A stretch of 64,000 nucleotides of DNA from Sitta carolinensis. Lineage: Eukaryota; Chordata; Aves; Passeriformes; Sittidae. The stretch covers positions 46,362,501-46,426,500 of the forward strand of contig JAVUNC010000005.1 in NCBI GenBank assembly GCA_032173965.1. The letters are read 5' to 3'. A model generated the notes under the pieces. The model saw only the letters and a list, made by a program, of their open reading frames with translations, did no database searches and was not told where the DNA came from. The number at the start of each line of letters is the position of its first letter. The stretch's first letter is position 1. The position numbers and the translations under genes were made by a program. This document shows, in pieces, positions 61,401-64,000 of the stretch.

Positions 61401-64000
61401 GAGAGCTCTTCCTTGCAAAAAACCTGCTAGTGTTTTGTGACCTTTGGTTCTTCCAAAGCTGCCACTCGGATATGACTTCTATACTCCAATAGTACTACTT
61501 CTGTCTAGTTCAGAGGATGACTTTTTGAAGATCCACTCTCTGTATGCCAGGCTATTCCCTCCTCTTTCAAATGCTGCCACCTGGTCTGTCTGATGAGCAG
61601 TTTGTCATTAGTGTGGAAATTGCCTCTCCATCACGATTGCATTGGGCTGATGGGGAGGGAATCACTGTCACTGGTCTTGCTCTTGTATTTGCATGGACTG
61701 TTTGTGAGTACATGTCTGCCGTGGGCCTTTGAAAATCCTATAGCAGAAAATTGTGGCTCCCTTGGATTTAGTAGAAGCAGCAAATGTAGGGGAAGACTTG
61801 AGTAGTGCAAGGGCCCTGTTAGCCTTCTGTTGTTGATGAACCTGTTGTGCAATGGCAAGGAAGCTTGTTGGAGGGCATGGTATCAATTAAATCTTTGGTT
61901 ATCTCTGTGTCTTAGACATACAGCCAATAAGGGTTCCTCTTTTTCTTTTTTCCTTTTAACACAAGCAGCCCTTTGGAAAGCTAATTGCTCTGTTCTTTCT
62001 TGAAAAGGAAGATGGAGACCCTGAACTCTGCCAATCAGAGTTAATTAAGTTCATTTAATTAAGTCAGTTAAAACCTTTAAGAGCTCTTTTCCTTTGACAT
62101 CTTCAGTTTCCACTACTTGGGCTGGGCAGCCTCAGCTGGAAGTGTTCAGCTTTGTTAGCCCTTTGTTTCTCTGATCACCTGAGATCTACAGAACTGTGTA
62201 TTACCCATTTATATGGACAGCACAGAAAACGTACAGGTGTGGATGCTTTTGTGCCTCAAATGGCTTGTGGATTAACGTCCAAAAATATGCTGAAGTCTGT
62301 GGAAAAGACAGTGCTTTGAGTTTTTAATACATGAAAATACAGGGATAAAGAGGTGGACTGATGGATGGAGAGGCCCTCTTTTCCAGCAGGATAATGAGTT
62401 TGCATGAAGCAGTTGTCTCTCTTGGTGGGAAAAGACTTTTGACAAATAGAGAACTGAAGCCAGCCATGGTTGGGTGACCTTGCTTTGAAGTGACTTCTGT
62501 GATCTGGATACTCGTTTCCTCTGCCTTCATGATGGCAGGACTAATATGTACATTTCTGCTTGCTTTGCCAAAGTAAAGCCATGAGACATAAAACCAGAAG
62601 CCATGAGCCTTAAAATGAATTCTGTATCGAGGGAAACAGCTTGTGAGCTTCTGTACTGCCCTGGGTTCTGCTTCAGCTGGAAGGCTTTCCTCTGTGACTG
62701 AGGTGGGCCATGGGCTGAGCCTCACGCAGAAACCAGACCTGCCTCATGTACAAGGTGCTGGTACACCAGAGCAGGTGAGCCTGCCTGCTCTGCATGTCAG
62801 CAGAATCCCAGAGGCAGACTTGGCATCTTTCTGCTCTCCTGAATTGTCTTGCAGGATTGCATCACTACCCAGTCTGCTCCCATCATTTGATCAGATAAGG
62901 CTGACCAAGGGATTCCACTAACCTTTGGAAGCATTCAGTGACTGGTATGTTGGGGCAGTGATGCCTGCAGGTGCATGAAGTTGGGGAACCACCTCTCCTG
63001 TGACTGAGGGACAGGGAATCTCCCTGCACAGGCTGGAGTAGGGAAGCAGCTACCCTCCCTGCCTTCAGGCTTTTCCACATGGACTGACTTGTTTCTTTGG
63101 AAGCATTGGCCAAGGGTTCCCTTCACATAATTAACTGACAATGATGTGCTTTGTAAGCTGGCAGAGAACTGCTGAGTTCTGCTGAGATCCTTCCCAAGCA
63201 AGATTTCTGCACAGCCCAGAACGTGTTGCATTAGTAAGCTTCCATTTTTTGGTGTTTTTTTGGGACCTCCAATCTTCTCACACCACCTTTAGCCTCTCCT
63301 ACATGTTAGAATCCCTACCTTCACCAAGAAAGTCTCATCCATGCATCCCCTTTTCTAAGCACCTTCTGCATTCTCTCCTGCTTACTTTTGCCCAGCCCTG
63401 CCCCACCAAATAGCCTGCCCTGCAGCCTGGCCCCCTCAACAGGGCTGGTTCTGTGCTTTGCAGTTCATACTGCATTGCAATATGGTCCTGCAGGCTCTTC
63501 TCCTGTCTGCTTAGCAGGTGTCTGCCCAAGCTCTGCTTTCAGTTCTGTTTTGCTTCTGTTTTCCAGCATATAGGGAAGATGTGAGCTGCCTCAGTAGTCC
63601 CCACGTGGCTCTCCCCATTTTAATGGCAGTTAGGGAAACACTCGTGTGCCTTGAAGCCTCTTGCCAGAGGAAAGCTACTACAATCCCTGTGCAGGTAGAG
63701 GTTTCTCCACTGCACACCTGCAGCATATCCCACCTCAGTTGTTAAGGGACTGGCTGCAATCTGTGTTTCCAGGTGCTCTAGAAGATAGCAAACAAGTAGG
63801 TATACAACAGAAAGTAATAGAGATCCTGTTGGGCTCTCTGGGCAAGCCTCTTGTTAATTAATGTTAATCTTGTTAACTAATTAACTGCTTGTTAGAAAAA
63901 GATGTTCTATTTATATTTAACAACTTGTTTCAAATCATTACTTCTGGTAATCAATTCTTTTTGATAAGTTATGAGAAGGATGGTTAGATTTAGGGTAAAA
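55489..64000. other. DDX47 3' side and downstream intergenic DNA
   Basis: The DDX47 3' UTR must start here, but I see no clear AATAAA in the first kilobase. The rest holds only short frames and no recognised gene. An A run lies at about 59,373-59,389. GPRC5A follows DDX47 in human; no part of it was recognised in this tail. Confidence 0.5.

Overview
This window reads as a bird nuclear genome. It carries several CR1 LINE fragments, solo endogenous-retrovirus LTRs with 6-bp target-site duplications, intronless replication-dependent histone genes of avian type, and the linked vertebrate genes APOLD1 and DDX47. A songbird is plausible, but nothing here fixes the species.

Layout. 1-18,828 is a giant inverted repeat. 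The left arm (1 to about 7,690) and right arm (about 11,136 to 18,828) mirror each other almost base for base around a 3.4-kb spacer. Reading inward, each arm holds a degenerate CR1 pair, a solo LTR, an H1 gene, an H2A gene and an H2B gene; the spacer holds one H3 gene. The window edge cuts the left arm inside a CR1, so the true arm length is unknown. 18,828-25,450 holds CR1 endonuclease-domain remains, two CpG-rich tracts without a recognised gene, a decayed minisatellite of about 26-bp units split by another solo LTR, and a 43-bp relic of an H2B 3' end. 25,450-31,213 is a second histone block: two H3 genes facing tail to tail in a 1.37-kb inverted repeat (one with a 1-nt deletion), then H2B, H2A and a broken H1. 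No H4 gene is present anywhere.

Altogether there are twelve histone loci (3 H1, 3 H2A, 3 H2B, 3 H3). Each is followed by the 16-nt 3' stem-loop that replaces polyadenylation in S-phase histone mRNAs. H2A and H2B are always divergent around a shared CCAAT/TATA promoter of about 330-340 bp. Genes of one family are nearly identical even where flanking promoters are unrelated, as expected from gene conversion acting mainly on the coding parts. They supply core and linker histones for chromatin assembly in S phase.

31,300-64,000 is ordinary single-copy DNA: a long empty stretch with simple repeats, an APOLD1-like gene with a candidate upstream exon, the complete 12-exon DDX47 gene (DEAD-box helicase of ribosome biogenesis), and an 8.5-kb tail with no recognised gene. 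APOLD1 next to DDX47 is the same order as on human 12p13. APOLD1, the last DDX47 exon and one H3 each carry a single-base deletion in otherwise well-conserved coding sequence; small consensus errors in the assembly are a serious alternative to real inactivation.
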